A stretch of DNA of 64,000 nt from Dactylellina haptotyla. Its lineage: Eukaryota > Ascomycota > Orbiliomycetes > Orbiliales > Orbiliaceae. Positions 1 to 13,420 of this stretch are shown in pieces; the stretch's first letter is position 1; each line of letters begins with the position of its first letter. Position numbers and translations under genes: made by a program. Location: the NCBI GenBank assembly GCA_031310005.1, contig CM062381.1, positions 2,542,001-2,606,000 on the forward strand. Direction: 5' to 3'. The notes beneath the pieces are model-generated. The model worked only from the letters and a program-made list of their open reading frames with translations. It made no database searches and was not told the DNA's origin.

Positions 1-2600
1 TTATTATTTTTTCTTCTTCTCCAAGCATTCCAGAATATATTTCGAGAACCGTGGGGGTAGCATCGAATTTGCGACGGAGAACTCTTTTCGAACAGCAAAG
101 CGTCAAAACATCAGGAAGTAACTACAGGCATAGCCTGTTTTGGTACCCTGTATTCCTGCCCGCGCGTGTCTAGACCAGACTCCAAATCCTCAGATGACAG
201 TTCATGGTCCTGTTGGCTGCAGACATATCTGCCACAGGCTGCCAGGATATCATCAACAGGATCAATTTGTTGTCTTTGTCACAGACTAGCTTATAGGCTG
301 GAAGCTGGAAACCAAACTCCTGGCCACTGGAAGTTGATGCCAGTTATAAAGCATTTGGCACTAAACGCACCGTTGATTAGTCTGAAGTAAATATATCAAC
401 CCCCCCGGGTGATTCAGTGGCACTTGTCTACTCTCAGCCCATGACGGATACACCGGAAGCCGGTTCGCGACGGTACTAGTGACGACAGTGGGTCTCGGAT
501 GAGGTTCGAAGGAACTGACATGATAGAAAAACGAGCCTCAGCGTGGCAATTGGCTGTTTTTGCAAACGGAAAGCGGCGAGGTGGTGTGTTGCTTCCTATA
601 ATTGGTTCTGTTTCTCACCGGTCCTCTTGTTCGAGAAACATCCAAACCGCCCACGACCCCCACGCCTGTGGAAGTTTTCTCGTCTTTCGTTATTGTCTTT
701 CTTTTTCTTCTTCTCGCGCTCTGAAGCTCTCTGTCTCCATTGTCGAATAGAAAGCTTGAAGTCTAAGCTCGTCTCACTGAAAGAAAACACCGCGAAGATC
801 GTATGATGCCATGTGGCTCATTTCGTCCACTGGAATGCCTTTGCCTTAATATTCGGCCTCTAGGGTACGAAAACGGACTTGCATCTTCACATATGCAACA
901 AATGATGGCCTCGTGGTCCAGCTCGCAAGGGAAAACCTTGGTGGGAAGTGGTCACGAGCTGTGTCCGCTGCACTGCATTGTGTCCTCATGCAGCGATCCC
1001 CGGCGACTTTGGTTGTGGAAAGCTATATCGTCAAGAATTCTCCGCGGCTTTGCGGACCTGGGCCAATGAGCGGTAATTCCAGCTCCATGAATTCGCAGGC
1101 TCGCGAATTACAAAACGACAAGAGGTTACCCACAACTGGTGCTGAGAGTCATCGCGTTTAAATTCCTGCTCTGCGCTTACATTGCTACGCTGCATTCTCT
1201 CTCAGATAATGCTGGCGTTTCAAGGCGGAGTGAGCTCTCCACGTCAAAATAAGGCCCCCAAGATTTTTTTTCTGTTTCTTTCTCAGATGCTTCTGATATC
1301 AAGTTCCATCCTCCTGCTTTGTTGGTCCCAAACCCTCATTCAGTGGGGTGGGCCGACCGCGCAATATGTTTCATAATCCATGGGGCCTTTGATCAAAATA
1401 TCTATTTGCAATTTTAGTCGATACTGAAACTAGGCGCTGTAAGGCTTCTTCGCGCAGTTTGTTCTTCAAGATAGCTTGGTGTTTTCCATTGCCAGGGATA
1501 GAATAATGCAAGGGCATTAGAAACATGGCGTTGGAATCCAATCACCCTCGACGGTCTTCTTGCCTTGGCTATAATATTGGAAACGATTTTTATTTTCTTG
1601 AGAGGAATCACTGGCTTGCGGCTTGGTATCCTGAGTTGATGGCCAAGAAGTTCTCCTGAGAAGACCGCTCACCACCACAAACGATTTATCATGGCGAGGA
1701 ACCCTCGGGAAGCCTCCGGGTCCAAACCGGAGATGGTAAGCTATTTCTTTTCCTTTCAACAAAAAACTCAAAGCCACTTTCCTAGTTTAAGCAGAACCCA
1801 CGCCCCCGCGAAACCATCAAGCCTTTCCCCAGTCTCCACTTACTTCCCCCACTGTCAAGCTGGGAAGATACACTGGCCGTCCCGAAACCCACCGGCTGCA
1901 GTGCATTACGAACACCGCGGAATTCATGATGGCAGGAAAAACCCAAATTATCTAAGCTGAGTGGTGTGACAGATAAACAACCATTGTATCTTATGGGATC
2001 AGCTATCAAAAACATATATCAAACGCTGAGGCTTTTGTTTCGTGAAGCTGTCGCTCATCACCGAAGGGGTTTTTCGCAACCTGTGCTGACCCTGGTTACT
2101 GTACCTCCACACTAAGGCCAATCCCGGCCTCATATTTCGAACCAAGGGAGAGTCAAAAATAACATGGCTTGCCCCTTCTGAGCAGGTATATGCACCGGAA
2201 GCACAACCCTTCCGAAAGACGAATCCGACAATAAATACTGGGCTCGGGGGCGTGCTCGCCGGGAACCCACTCATATCCCTTCTCGTCCAACTCACCTGGC
2301 TGGTTCGGTCGCACTGGCTCTCGCATGTCTCACCCGATCGATTGGATCATCATGGCTGAGTGACGACCTCTCGACCTGAATTCACTTCCCCAGCATGCTT
2401 TCTTTTCTTTTCCTTTCCTTTCCTTCTACCTCATATTTGCTTTTCTCTGGCTCCTTTCGCTTTACTTTCCTATGGCTTCCCTCCTACATGAAGTGACACT
2501 ACCAGCTAGCTCGCTTCTCCGGTTCTGGTTTGCTTTACCTATGTAGGCTGGCTAGCAGCTTGCGCTCTGCTCCCTCGTTCTCGCCGAAGAGAAATGGAGA
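1..2600. other. Gene-free stretch at left edge
   Basis: No open frame here resembles a known family, and I could not build a convincing spliced model. Visible features are a C run near 400, a pyrimidine-rich run near 2395-2430 (repeats of CTTTTC/CCTTT type) and an 18-nt match to small-subunit rRNA at 1070-1087 (see findings). The right part presumably holds the promoter of the aldolase gene that starts at 2809. Confidence 0.5.
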
Positions 2601-2616
2601 GTATACCTCATTCTTT

Positions 2617-2624
2617 TATATAAG
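2617..2624 (+). promoter_or_regulatory. Possible TATA box of the aldolase gene
   Basis: TATATAAG lies about 190 bp upstream of the ATG at 2809. It follows a pyrimidine-rich stretch, an arrangement common in strongly expressed fungal promoters. The start of transcription is not known from the sequence, so this is inferred from motif and position only. Confidence 0.35.
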
Positions 2625-2808
2625 AAGCCTTTCTCCCAGCTCACCCTTAGAAGTTTTTTTCTTATGATAATTCATCATTCGCTCAATTTATCAAACTAGA
2701 CTATCTTGGAAGAATCCTCTTCATTCTTTCCATTTTTATAATATTAATCCTTATAATATTTTTCATCTCAAGTGTTGCTTCACGCATCCACGTTACATTA
2801 ATTGCAAA

Positions 2809-3876
2809 ATGTCTCCAACCACAAACGGTCACTATACCCCAAGAGACCCTTCTATTGGGAACAACGGTCACTCCAATGGATATTCAAGCGGCTTGCTCCA
2901 TGCCCACACCGATCTAAACGGAGGTGCATACACTCATCGCCCACTTGTTCCGGGCGTTTACGTTCCCACCGTTTGTTTCTTTCACGAAATATCTGAAGAC
3001 CTCGATATCGCCACAATAAAGAAGCACGCAGTCCGCATGGCTGAAGCCGGCGTTGCTGGAATCACCACCCAAGGTTCAAACGGAGAAGCCGTCAGCCTGA
3101 GCCATAGAGAGCGTCGACAAGTTACCGCAGCAACCCGCGAAGCCTTGGATAATGCTGGATTCCATGATATGCCGATTATTGTTGGATGCGGTGCACAATC
3201 TACCCGGGAGACCATCGAGTTATGCCATGATGCCTTGCTTTCAGGCGGGGATTACGTATTGGTTCTCCCACCAGCGTACTACAAAGGACTCATGGGAAAC
3301 GCCGATTTATACGAGTATTTCCGCGACATTGCAGAGGAATCCCCTCTTCCAGTTCTTATTTACAACTACCCAGGTGCCGCCTCTGGACTGGATTTGGATT
3401 CGGATTTCATTTCGAAACTCGCCCAGCACCCAAACATAGTTGGCTGCAAATTGACCTGCGGAAACTCCGGGAAGTTAGCCAGAATAGCTGCTGCTGCGAA
3501 TGCCGCTACGCCATCTGACATTGGATCTAGGTTTATGGCAATGGGAGGCTCTGCTGATTTCACACTCCAAACTATGGTTGCAGGAGGCTCCGGCGTCATT
3601 GCAGGGCTTGCAAATATCGCCCCAAAGGCCTGTGTTAGTATCGTCAAGCTCTATGCAGCTGGAAAGATCAAGGAAGCGAAACGCCTCCAGGCGATCGTTG
3701 CCCGAGGAGATTGGGCTGCTATCCAAGGCGGACTTGTCGGAACTAAGAGCTGCTTGCAAACTTTCTTTGGTTACGGGGGGTACGCGAGGAAGCCTCTGCC
3801 AAAGCCATCCAGCGACGAGGCCCTGAAATGGGAGATGGGTTTCCAGGAAATCGTTGACCTCGAAGAAACATTATGA
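2809..3876 (+). CDS. DHDPS/NAL-family aldolase (dihydrodipicolinate synthase-like)
   Basis: A single-exon gene of 355 residues. It belongs to the class I aldolase (TIM barrel) family that includes dihydrodipicolinate synthase, N-acetylneuraminate lyase, 4-hydroxy-2-oxoglutarate aldolase and fungal 2-keto-3-deoxy-sugar-acid aldolases. Visible motifs are the substrate-loop TTQGSNGEA (about residues 84-92), the catalytic tyrosine in YNYPG (Tyr187) and the Schiff-base lysine in GCKLTCGN (Lys214). The first 45 residues are Asn/Gly/His-rich and lie outside the barrel; no signal peptide is seen. Fungi make lysine by the alpha-aminoadipate route, so a biosynthetic DapA role is unlikely. An aldolase of sugar-acid or hydroxyproline breakdown fits better, but the substrate cannot be read from the sequence. 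No functionally related neighbour was seen. Confidence 0.9.
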   Translation: MSPTTNGHYTPRDPSIGNNGHSNGYSSGLLHAHTDLNGGAYTHRPLVPGVYVPTVCFFHEISEDLDIATIKKHAVRMAEAGVAGITTQGSNGEAVSLSHRERRQVTAATREALDNAGFHDMPIIVGCGAQSTRETIELCHDALLSGGDYVLVLPPAYYKGLMGNADLYEYFRDIAEESPLPVLIYNYPGAASGLDLDSDFISKLAQHPNIVGCKLTCGNSGKLARIAAAANAATPSDIGSRFMAMGGSADFTLQTMVAGGSGVIAGLANIAPKACVSIVKLYAAGKIKEAKRLQAIVARGDWAAIQGGLVGTKSCLQTFFGYGGYARKPLPKPSSDEALKWEMGFQEIVDLEETL

Positions 3877-6800
3877 TAAATTCTGTCTTGGCGCTTCGGA
3901 AACTTTCCTTTATCTTTCAACTCCTTATTGTTGTTCTTGCGTTCCTTTCTGCGCGACGGAGTTATGGGTAAAACATGACATTATTTTGTTTTTATTGGCT
4001 ACGAAAACGAATTATTTGTTGACGTTATATTTTAATACGCCAAAGTTTTTGCAATGGTTACTCTTGGGCTTTTACTCGATTGAGCAGGATTTGCTTGGTT
4101 TAAATCCCTCCTGAGGTCTCTTCTCTTGTTTCTTTTTGTGTGGTTTGCGAAATCAAAAAATTTATGGAAGTTAGACTTTACTGGAAGCATGGTTTTGGAG
4201 TTCAGCTTTGCAATCGTTAATATCGATGTTTCTCTCGATCAAAAACAAACAGATCAAATTCTTCAGCTGGAGCGAGCGACTATTTTCTGTATGATACGAT
4301 AGTTTTTTTTGTGTGTTTTTTCTCAAGTTATGTACAAATCAGAACAAAATACCATAGTCTCTGATGCCAACAAAATATCTCATCTTTCGAATTGACAGAA
4401 ACTGCGCAAGCAAAACATTAACGAACTAGAACCAACTGTCAAGTGCAATAATGCCAACATGCGCCAGCAATGACAGCGGTAACCGCATGTATACCCCTGA
4501 GAAAGGTGAGTGGCAGCAGACCATGTGAACTATGGAACTAGCTTCAGGGTGGATCACCGAAGTACCAGTGCAATCTCGGCGACTGAGGTGCTCTGTGCTG
4601 CGTATCACCGATGCCAAGTCGAAAGGCGAATTGAACCCACAAAGGCGCTAAGAACCAGTACCCCACACTAGCGATCCGTTGCCGGTATCAAATACATAAG
4701 GTGAATCAACTTCTCCAGCGTCCGCTGCTTTCAGTAAGCCTCAAGGCTCTTGAATCATTTGCGATAAGGCTAATTTGTTTGCAAGATGCCAATTCCCCAC
4801 GCGGCGCACAATGTCCACTAGGGGGTATGGACATGCGGTGCGCTGATGAGTTGCTACAACTTTGAATTTGGATAGAGTGAACCTGATATCAGATGTTGAT
4901 AAGGTCTCGTCCAGCGCGATAATCCTTTTATCGCACCCAAAAAGAAACATGTTAATAGAGAGAAATAATCATTCTCATCTCTCCAGAGCCTGCAAACCGG
5001 TCACCTTCATGCAAGTCATTTCGCACCGAATGCCGAGGGCGCTGTGGTGGAGGACGTGCATCGTCTACCCCACTGGGTGGCACCAATGTTGCTACTTGTC
5101 GGCCGTCTATCGCTAGACGATGTCGGGCAAGTCCAACTTTGTCATGCTAACCGAATTTTTCGAATCTAAGGTTGAAGCTCACCACCTTCCCCACAAATCG
5201 GCAAAAAACCCTCAACCTGTTTCTCGACTGCTGACAACTGTACGCCATGGTGGATCCACACTCCTGGCTCCTAAGGCAGGACCCTCGTCTGTGGACAAGG
5301 GACCAATGTTGAGTCGCGCACGCACCTCCCCGGGATTTTGCGAATGTTTAATCGATTCTTGGTCAACAAGCGACTCCAGCTTACCCAACTCCGGAACTTC
5401 GCGATCTAAAGCGGATTGGCAAGGGATTCGTTGCAATATGATCAGCTGGCCTTACTCCAAAAAGCCGCTAGATTGCGGCAGACGGTTGTAACTTTTTCGA
5501 CTGCGTCGATATGTTGAGACCGAACCAATACAACAGAGCATCTAATTATAATTGTGCCTATGAGCGGGAGAGTAACTGTAGGATGCTGCAAGCTTTTCGC
5601 TGTGAATCGAGGGTCGCTGACGCAAATAGTGGTGGTCCCCAGATTCGTTGCAAGTTTGGTTTGGTCCCGAGACTGGGTCCCCCTCAAGCTTGGTCTCGCA
5701 GGCCAGACAACACAACAAAAATTTCTCAAGCTCGATCTTTTGATGTCGAGAAACATTTAGCAACCAATCAGATCTTCTGGTATTCGATAACAACCGTCAC
5801 TCGCTTACCACGGGACGCAATTGCACATCCACCAGAGAGATGACATGAAATATGAGAAACCTTTCAATTTGCGAGCTGATATCCAGCAAACCTTACGTTT
5901 ATTCGGTCCCGCGGAGCTAGCTCTGTACTTCACCGACGATAAAAAGTGCCGGCCTGCCACGTGACATCCAAGCTGTTTTCTACGTATTATTTCGCTTACG
6001 TGTATCTTCCTTTGCTTTTTTCTTTGGCCATACGAATGAAGGTGCCACTCGATCCTTAAAATAGGACAAAATATCATATTTTATTTATCGATTGCACGAC
6101 GCGGGTCGAAATTGCCTCACATGAATCCCATCCGAGGAGGTCCGATTCTGGGCTCCATCTTCGGTGAAAAAATTGCAGTATCTGGAAAATTTACTGGAAC
6201 AGCTCTGGACTTGTAAGCCGATCTGTTCGCGTCCAGGGTCACCGTAAGAATAGGCAGTGAGGCTTTTCAAAATCTCCTGACCTAAGATCCCGTAGCGTAG
6301 CGGGGAATACATATCTATTAACTCTGCCGTCCTATCAAATGACTCCTTAGTGCTTCAATATGATTAGACGGGGAAGCAAGGCAAAACTGTTTCCCTGCAA
6401 GAATTTCCATGGGCTCGTTCCTAGCGTTTGATGTGCAGTGTGGATATCATTCTCGTAGGGCGTTTTGTGGGGAAAGGCAAGTAACTTATCTTGAATCTGG
6501 GGTAACCATCTATTGTTCAGCTAGCTCTGCTAGTTGTTGCATTAAGCTGAGTAAGCCAGGTGATCCTGAAATTTCGACACAGCCGTGTCGACGTAATTTC
6601 TGAATTCGTAGCTCTTTCATCGGAACCAATTCCGGGTGTTACAAAAAATGGTGTGCGATACGAGATAGCAAAAGGGCCATCCCCCCTAATCCTTTTGTCG
6701 GCGATTGAGCGTTATTTTTTCTTGTTTGCGCACGTCCTTGTGGGGAATGGGCTTCCTCACAGTGGTAAATGTCTAGGCTCGAGTAATTGACCAGTCCCCC

Positions 6801-8915
6801 TTGCTTTAGGGCTCTTTTGAGAAGTGTACCTCCCATAAGCGAAACATTCCTTGCCTTACAGCAACTCCACATATCGATCAACTGTAGAAAATGTTGGTTT
6901 CGGTACAATTGCGAATATAGTATTGCCAGCAATCGGTACTCTCAGGTACTGATTAGACCAATAATAGAACTCTGCGTTAGCTAGTAAAACTAGCTACAGC
7001 CCTCGCACGATATATATTTCCTGCTGCACACGGTCTGATGATCAAAATATGAGCCCTTATCCTTGTCAGGCCATCCTTTCGTATTTTTTTGATCGGAAAT
7101 TCAATACCACGTAAACTTCAGCTTGTGGTCTGACATTCGTTTTTTTGGCCTTTCGGCCGCGCAAACTGTAGGCCTTCCAGATCGTCTTTTTCTCGCCTGG
7201 ATTGCTCCTGTTGGTAATGACATGCAGGGACGTCGAAAATGTGTGACTCGAGTTTGCATGAAATGCAATTTTTTTCTCCATAGTGTCTGCATACTGTTTT
7301 TAATTTTTAAGAGCTCCGAGTTCGAGACTTTCTGCAGCTGCAGAGACGCTGCACAGAACCTTGCATGTACTCCGAAATATCGGCGTCTGCGATATCTCAT
7401 GGGGCATTAGCTCGGGGCGTTAGTCCGGAGCCCCCGAGCTGCCCGGGATGTCTTCCCGTCTCATGCCCCTGGGTTCCATCCCTCTTGGCTTCCCTGCCCG
7501 TGTTCCAATGGCATGCCAACGGCGAAGGGGGAAGGTCTCCTGCCCCAAGTACTTTGGAGACGCGATAATCCCTTGATTATAAAGGTTTTTATGCTGGATG
7601 CCTGGTATGCAGAGAAATCTCAAAGAGAGGAGCTCATCATTATAATATACGAGTAAACGCAATACCGAGGACCCTCCGAACTACTAGGGAGCGATATCTG
7701 AGACGACGTTGCACAAAAGAAAAGATGTTTGTTTTGTAACTTCAAGGCAATATGCATAGCTCGCAGAGAAATTTTGTTTTTTTTAGCTAGGGATGAGTGG
7801 TGGATTAAAACACACCGAATCTCTTTCCTTTGTCTGTGCGACTAGAACTAAACCCTATCCCCATTTCTTGATACTTTGAGCATACCTTTACGTACTCCAT
7901 AACCTGTTTACGTGATATTTTCCGCCAAAATAAGTTATAGCTCGTGCGAGCTAAAGTTTTCGAAAGCATAGCCTTTTGCCTGTGGGGGTGTTTTGAGGCG
8001 CTAGAACGGCGTAACCCGTTCGTAGAGGCCAATTCTTCGCCCAGTTTCTAAGCAACACCGGGTTTTAGGGCTCAACTGACGTTGAGATTAAGTATTCTGC
8101 AGGATTGGCCCCTATTTTGGTTTTTTGTTTTGTTTCTGTTGGTGCTTGCAGCTTGCGTACCGGTGGCCATGTGGCGCATGAACGATAGAAGTCTTACCGT
8201 TTATTTGCCCACCTTAAGTCGCTTTTCCTGGGTTCTACTTCCTCACATGTCTTTTTGCGCCCCGAGGAGTGTCACGCTGATCAGGTAGGCCTACCCGTAA
8301 AGGCTGGCCGGCTTGGAGGGGAGACTCCTTCCGAAATCCGCGAATATCCTGCCCGGCCGAAATAGCGTACCCCGCACTTTTGATGACAAGCATGGCGCAC
8401 ATGAACGGGATTTCTTACCAGCGACTCCTCGTATCTCTCTGGGGCTCTGCTGCGACTGTTCGGCATCCCGTTTTGGAAACTAAGACAGTGGGGTCTAAGA
8501 CGCAAGCGTGATCCGGGAAGAAAGTGGCCTTATGTTATGCATCATTGCATACAGCTGTCAAGGGAAAGGGGATGTTGGAGCTGAAGCAAGTTTGCATGGG
8601 TTTGCCATAGAAGTATCTGTTAAGTACTTCTTGGGAAATATCGGGTAACCAGTTGCCTTTTATGGATCTGCGTTAATCTGATTGCCATTTCATAGTTGTA
8701 TTTCGATCATATATACACCATACAAATCAGACCAAAATGGAACTGGAGTGCCCGATTTGTAGTCTCTAGGCTTTTATATACAGTTAATAATAGTGATTTA
8801 AAAGTGTACTTACCAACATCGGGCAAAAAGTAGTTGACGATCGAGTGACGAGGTACTTGTAAGTACGAGGTTAGTCATATTGCGTAATTACTTTTGAAAA
8901 TTCTCAAAATCAGGT
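3877..8915. other. Gene-poor 5 kb stretch
   Basis: Many short open frames occur on both strands but none shows a recognisable family, a fungal-type splice pattern with preserved frame, or composition unlike the background. The stretch separates the aldolase gene from the tail-to-window OPA3-like gene. I saw no terminal inverted repeats, LTRs or reverse-transcriptase-like frames. Small single-exon or fast-evolving genes cannot be excluded. Confidence 0.5.
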
Positions 8916-9813
8916 CTATTTCTGAACTTTCGTCGGAGCAATCTCGGGTTTCGTAGGTGTACCCTCCTTTGAGGCGGCATCTGATTTTGTGAAGAGCTCA
9001 GTGACCTTTGAAAACCACCCTTCTGGCTTAGGTATATCTTTCTTCTCTCTTTTTGCGGGAGGTAGCTCGGGAACACGTTTGATACCGGCTTGATCCAGTC
9101 TTCTTTCGAGCATTTCGACTTTTCTTCTCCAGATCTCATCCACTTCCTCGAGCGCTACTAGTTTATCTGCAACCTCATCTCTTCGATCCATTTCCTTTTT
9201 CCTGCTTCTGAGCGTCTCGAAAAGGATAAGCCCACCGGCAACAGAGAATAGGAAAAATTCGGAAATGAAATTTGCACCATTCTCTATAGCCTTGCTATCG
9301 GACAATGGTCGGATGTGGGGGGTCGAAGGCTTCTTCTTTTTTGAAGGGAGGACTGGTGGAATATCAACTTCTGATGCGGCTAAAGGGGGGGATGAGGAGG
9401 TGGTATCGAAGGTATTTGTGTTGCTCGTCTTGACAGAGACATTTTTGCCGTCTTTCAAAGCATCAGAGGCTTGCTTGACGATAGATTCTTTCCCTTCCTT
9501 AACCTTATCCGCACTCTTCCTGCGTTCCTCTGCCTCTTCAGCCTTTTCAATTACGCTGCTATCGCGTAATAAGTTGAGTCGTATCCTCATGTCCGTTCGG
9601 TGGACAGCCTGTGCTATACCGATGCATATTGCACGGAATCTGGGATGCTCCTTAGCCTGCTGCTTGATGCTGTTCTAAATCTTGGAAATAGTTTTGTTAG
9701 TAGGAGGAATGCTAGGAGGCAATACTCGAGAGTCGGGCATATAAACCTACAGCAATCGGTTTTGCGAGGGTTCGAACAGCCAAGCTTGTGAACTTGATGG
9801 CGATTGTGGACAT
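8916..9813 (-). CDS. opa3: OPA3-like mitochondrial protein
   Basis: Two exons on the minus strand: 9813-9751 and 9674-8916, joined over a 76-nt GT...AG intron containing an ACTAAC-type branch site, giving 273 residues. The N-terminus reads MSTIAIKFTSLAVRTLAKPIA, then NSIKQQAKEHPRFR and a conserved RTDMRIRLNLL block, which is the signature of the OPA3 family (optic atrophy 3). A hydrophobic segment FFLFSVAGGLILFE (middle of the protein) fits membrane association, followed by a charged, probably coiled-coil segment with WRRKVEMLERRLDQ. A Ser/Lys/Pro-rich insert of roughly 90 residues precedes the hydrophobic segment. OPA3 proteins are mitochondrial and affect mitochondrial shape; biochemical activity is not established. 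The gene is divergent from the Polo kinase gene. Confidence 0.92.
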
Positions 9814-10519
9814 GGTGGGGTACCAGTGACCGCGACCGGAGACGTTGCGAGAATCAATACCACTGCACTTGTGTACGTTGCCCAGCCTCCTGCAATTATA
9901 TCATGTCAGCGAATGCGCGCGAGTTCGGGTACCGGGATGAGGAACGGGGAGCCTCGTGGACGGAGGCGCGAGGCGCTATAAGGACGGAAGGATATGATGG
10001 CTCCAGCGCTACAGTCGGTGGGAAGACGAGAATATTATATTACCTCGAACGGGAATCCGTGGAACCCGCACAGCTGACGTTGAAATTGCCCAAACCGGTA
10101 ATTTTCGGGCGTGTTGCCCGATTAGGAGATCTTCGGGAAATGTGTTGAATTGGTGCGATTGGGGGAGCGCCTGGCAACGGTTGCCGGGCGGCGGGACAAC
10201 ACACCAGCCAACCTTCAAAACAACAGCAGGCGGCTGGCGGCATGTCCTCAACTCGACCTGCATTTCAATCGTGAAGGGCTGCTCCCTTCAGCCTCTCCAA
10301 TCAATCAACCAATCTCTGCCACCGTCCTCCTCCTTCAAGATAGCCATCTCGCGGCCACGACACGACCTCATCAAAGCGTGCTGTTGATGTTCTGGGACCA
10401 GTCTCCTCGTCGACTTGTTTGATGTTCATATCCCCTTTCCACTCGCCATCACCAGACGCTCTTGAAATCTACGGCGTGTCTCTCACCGGCTTAGGAGTGC
10501 TCAATTGTCGCCGCTGCAC
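9814..10519. promoter_or_regulatory. Shared divergent promoter region, opa3-like / Polo kinase
   Basis: These 706 bp lie between two divergently transcribed start codons (9813 minus, 10520 plus) and must contain both promoters. The region is moderately GC-rich with no clear TATA box. No regulatory motif is called. Confidence 0.5.
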
Positions 10520-13420
10520 ATGGCTCAGTTATTTAGGAAAGCATACAATACACTAACTAGCCAACCACCAACCGCCAATCCCATCAGCTCCTTCCCTTCA
10601 GCCGCCTCATCTACACCAGACACGATGGCTCAGTTGCCCTCCAAGCAGAAGGTTGCTCTCGCGACTGCTAGACGTAGTCAAGCCTTAGCGCCCGTTCCGG
10701 CTAGTGTTCAGAATGCTCGCCCGTCTGGCGATGAGAAACCCCAGTCCACAGCTACAGCGCCGAAGACACCCGAAAAGAAAAAAGAACAGAAAGAACGAAA
10801 GAAACACTTGCCAGATACCCCCCCGCCTGTTATTACCGACGCCAGACGTGGTATGGACTACAGACGCGAGAAGTCGTTAGGGGAGGGGGGGTTCGCTCGA
10901 TGTTTTGAAGTCTACAACCCAGACGGCGAGTTATTCGCCGCCAAGGTTGTATCTAAAAAATCGCTTTCTTCGCAACGAATGAAGTCCAAGGTATATTGAC
11001 ACCAACAACTTTTGCTTTTAAGTATAAAGATGACATAAATAGCTTACACGGTTCCTTAACATAGTTCTTGGGAGAGTTACAAGTCCACAAGACAATGGAA
11101 CACCCCAATATCGTCAGATTCAAAGAATGTTTTGAAGATCCTCAAAACGTTTACATGATCCTAGAACTTTGCAGCAACAAGTCGCTTATGGACCTCTTGA
11201 GAAAGAGGAAGTTCTTCACTGAACCAGAGGCGCGCTTCTTCCTAATCCAGATGCTCGGCGCGGTAAAATATATGCATTCGCGGAACGTCATCCATAGAGA
11301 CCTCAAACTTGGCAACATCTTTCTGGATGAAGGATTGAATGTTAAGATTGGAGATTTCGGACTGGCCGCTTTGTTGATTGATGGTACAGAAAGAAAGAAC
11401 ACTATCTGCGGAACGCCGAATTATATAGCCCCAGAGGTTTTATTTGGGAAAGAAGAAGGACATTCGTTCGAGGTCGACCTGTGGTCGTTGGGTATCATTC
11501 TATACGCCATGTTGGTTGGGAAACCGCCATTCCAATCTGGTGATGTGAAAGAGATCTACCAAAAGATCAAGATTGCAACATTCTCCTACCCTGCAAATCT
11601 TCCCCAACAAATCTCTTCTGAGGCAAAAGACCTCATAAAGTCTCTTCTTAGTCCCGATCCTAGGAATAGACCGACCATTGATCAGATCGCAGATCATCCG
11701 TTCTTCAAAAATGGCTACTTCCCCAGACAGCTACCAATCACATGTATGAAGGCTTCTCCGACATGGGACGAAGAGAGAGCTGGCAGCAGAAGATCCTGGC
11801 AATCAAATTTCCTAGAAGTCGCCCGTAAGGCTGGCGTAGGTCTTGGAATCGAAGGCGTTGGGGCGAAGCGAGGGAAAGGAGTCGAAATTCTACCGATCAA
11901 TGAAGACAACGATGAGCCGATGAATAATGTTGTCGTGCAAGCTCCAGTTGGCCAAAAGATGATTGTCGCTCCAGTTGTTCTGCTCTCCCCAGCCAGCCAG
12001 CGGACAAAGCCGAACCAGCGCATGATTCCCGAAGAGCTATCTCCCAAAATCACCAAGACAAGAAACATCAACTCACTACCAAAAATGCCATCAAGACTCA
12101 ACCCTCTAAGAGAGATGCAACAGCAGCGGGCTGGTAAGGACAGCCTATCTCTCGCGCCTCTCCAGGAAGGATTCCGCGATTTGAAGATAAGCTCTGACAA
12201 AAATGAGAATGCACCTCCTGCTGCTGCTGCTACGAATGGATATAAGCTACCTTCTAAAATTGGCCAGAAGGGTACCATCCTCGATTCTAAAATCAGAGCC
12301 CCAAAGCTACCGACTGTATACGCTAATGCCGGTTTGAGATCGAGTCCTGTTGACATAGAGCAACCGGCATCTCAGCAACTAGCACAACGACGATCCTCCT
12401 CTGAGTCGGTTCCCCAAACATACCGTAGTAGCACTCTTACCACCTGTTCAAGGAGTAGTGTTCTTCAAAACGTCAAAGAAACTTTGACTTCAATCTCCGC
12501 TTTCAATAAGAGGATAGTTGATACGCTTTCGCCGCAACCGAAAGAAACCAGGATTGCAATTGATCAGACTAATAGAGCTCGGGTCACTCCAATGGACGTT
12601 GAGGCCGGAGCGTGGATTACCAAATGGGTAGATTATTCTAATAAATATGGTGTTGGTTATATTTTGAATGACGACACCACAGGAACTATATTCAACGATG
12701 GAACTAATGTCCTAATGGATTTTCCAAAGCCGGGAGCTGATATGGATGCAGCGCTCATGGAGTATGTTGCACCGAAGAAAGCAACTAGAACCACGCTACC
12801 ACTTAAAGATGCCGCCAGATTTAGGTCGTCTGGATTGGCTGATAAGGCTGGTATTTGTAAGAAGCTTGGTGATTTCATGCTGAATAAACTTGGTGGAAAT
12901 TCCTCGGAAACGGATTCCGATGCTTCTCAAAAACGCGTGTTCGATCCTTCCAAGCGAGGATATATCAGTCATTTTTTGAGAATTAGTGGTGGTATCGGCG
13001 CTGATGGTAAGGAAATCATCTATGCAGTTTTCCGACTTGAAGAAGGTGGCTTCCAGGTAGATATTCTTCCCTGCAACTTTAATGAGCTCTTCTGTTAACG
13101 TTCAATAGATCAACTTCCCCGATCACTTCAAGATTGTTCTTCACCACGACGGTCGTACTATCCGGTTTTTTGACCAATCTAAAACGGTTTATACTGTCTC
13201 CTTAGAGGAGCTCTACACCCTTGCGCATAGCAAGCGACAGACTGGCGTGGCCGTTCTCCTATCCAAGAATAACATCCACGAGAAGATGCAGATATTTCAG
13301 TCCATCTTGGAAGGATGGATGAGCTGCGATGCAAAGACCGGTGAATTCTTCCGTAAGGGCCAGAAGCTTGCCATTGGAGATATCGTTATCGCCATTGGAG
13401 GATATGGAGACTCGGCCTAG
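10520..13420 (+). CDS. cdc5: Polo-like serine/threonine protein kinase
   Basis: Three exons, 10520-10990, 11065-13056 and 13109-13420, all joined in phase 0, give 924 residues. The kinase domain starts near residue 114: glycine loop GEGGFA, lysine in AAKVV (Lys142), HRDLK with Asp236, DFG from Asp254, and the Polo-type activation loop KNTICGTPNY (Thr270 matches the activating Thr of other Polo kinases). A Ser/Pro-rich linker of about 300 residues follows. Polo box 1 contains WITKWVDYSNKYGVGY (from Trp674). Polo box 2 spans the last intron and keeps the His-x-Lys pincer (His827, Lys829) used to bind phosphopeptides. Polo kinases control mitotic entry, spindle poles, septation and mitotic exit. 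A second in-frame ATG at 10625 could be the real start, since both ATGs precede low-complexity sequence. Confidence 0.97.

Noticed and set aside
3877-8915. Search for transposon or virus-like remains in the gene-poor stretch
   Set aside because: No terminal repeats, target-site duplications, integrase-, transposase- or polymerase-like motifs were seen by eye.
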